A DNA stretch of 24,250 bases from Flavobacterium sp. (lineage in GTDB: Bacteria; Bacteroidota; Bacteroidia; Flavobacteriales; Flavobacteriaceae): assembly GCA_030151565.1 (NCBI GenBank), contig JASLDM010000058.1:1-24250 (forward strand), written 5' to 3'. The translations under genes and the position numbers were made by a program. The notes under the pieces were generated by a model. The model worked only from the letters and a program-made list of their open reading frames with translations. It had not been told where the DNA came from and did not search any database. Below, one piece after another: positions 23,699-24,250 of the stretch. Within the stretch, counting starts at the first letter, position 1. Each line of letters opens with the position of its first letter.

Positions 23699-24232
23699 AT
23701 GAAAGCTTTAAAAATCTTATCCTTATCCGCCTTGTTATCTCTTGGTGCTTGTAGCAGCATTCAAGTAGCTTCAGATTACGATAACAAAACAAACTTTGAA
23801 CCCTACAAGACCTATGCTTTTTACAAAGATGGGATTGATCAAGCTGAAATATCGGATTTAGACAAAAAAAGAATCCTAACAGCTATCGATGAATCGTTGA
23901 CCAAAAAAGGGTTCACCAAAGGCGACAACCCTGACTTTGTGATTAATATTTTTACAAAAGCTAACCAACGCGTAGATATATACAACAATCCTTACTATAG
24001 CCCTTATTACAGCTACGGGTATGGCTGGGGACCGTATTGGGGACCAAATCACAACTCTGTATCGAGTAGTATTGAAGGAAAGCTTTTTATTGACATCTTA
24101 GATGCACATAAAAAAGAATTGATTTGGCAAGGAAATGGTACTGGTTTTCTAACCAAAAACAGAAATAAGAAAGAAGCTTTAATTCAAGAATTCGTTGACA
24201 AAGTACTTAAGGAGTTTCCTCCTAAAAACTAA
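23699..24232 (+). CDS. DUF4136 lipoprotein
   Basis: The 177-residue protein has a lipoprotein signal ending LGAC with Cys18 as the lipidated residue. The mature part shows the DUF4136 pattern: VASDYDNKTNFEPYKTYAF (23-41), IDESLTKKGFTKGDNPDFVI, a Tyr/Gly/Pro-rich loop (about 98-117, PYYSPYYSYGYGWGPYWG), and LFIDILDAHKKELIWQGNGTG. The family is widespread in Gram-negative bacteria and has no firm function. It lies 24 nt behind hutU and so is probably expressed with it, though a link to histidine breakdown is not obvious. Confidence 0.88.
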   Translation: MKALKILSLSALLSLGACSSIQVASDYDNKTNFEPYKTYAFYKDGIDQAEISDLDKKRILTAIDESLTKKGFTKGDNPDFVINIFTKANQRVDIYNNPYYSPYYSYGYGWGPYWGPNHNSVSSSIEGKLFIDILDAHKKELIWQGNGTGFLTKNRNKKEALIQEFVDKVLKEFPPKN

Positions 24233-24250
24233 GTTAACAACCATAAAAAA

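Overview
The window looks like a chromosomal segment from a member of the Bacteroidota, most likely Flavobacteriaceae (a Myroides- or Flavobacterium-like genome; genus is a guess). The reasons are the low GC content, a SusC/SusD pair, TonB-dependent receptors with N-terminal carboxypeptidase-like domains, a Bacteroidota putative porin, DUF2851, a GLPGLI-like domain, and several promoters fitting the Bacteroidota form (-7 box TAnnTTTG). No phage, transposase, CRISPR, rRNA or tRNA was seen. Most of the window is core or envelope metabolism, not a defence or mobile island.

Left part (1-6.6 kb, all minus strand). A TonB-dependent receptor is followed downstream by a secreted helical-repeat-like protein that runs off the left edge. 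Next comes a tight four-gene unit read as DUF2851 -> PspC-like membrane protein -> helix-hairpin-helix membrane protein -> acyl-CoA dehydrogenase, closed by a strong hairpin terminator at about 2931-2968.

Middle (6.7-16.8 kb). A plus-strand secreted PNGase F-type glycoamidase with a GLPGLI-like N-terminal extension converges on a minus-strand cystathionine beta-synthase with two CBS domains; the two share a terminator. Further right, all on the minus strand, are a putative porin and a SusC-SusD pair. SusC has a well-formed promoter, SusD a UUCG-type terminator, and the porin promoter sits directly behind that terminator. The PNGase and the SusCD pair could both serve host-glycoprotein or glycan scavenging, but they are not one transcription unit and the SusCD substrate is unknown.

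Right part (17.1-24.2 kb). Ribonuclease HII (plus) ends in a terminator. A gene-free stretch follows that holds an 11-bp tandem array with palindromic ACATGT cores. A compact minus-strand unit then reads small HExxH membrane protein -> PLP-dependent D-cysteine desulfhydrase/ACC-deaminase-like enzyme -> GH73 glucosaminidase lipoprotein with LysM -> glutamate-1-semialdehyde aminomutase (hemL), with gaps of only 1-9 nt. Divergent from it, a long-form urocanate hydratase (hutU) is followed by a DUF4136 lipoprotein.

No clearly new multi-gene system was found. The best leads are the DUF2851 protein with its nuclease-like motif and Cys cluster, the small HExxH membrane protein in the hemL unit, the mis-annotation-prone desulfhydrase, the GLPGLI-PNGase F fusion, and two non-coding repeat arrays.
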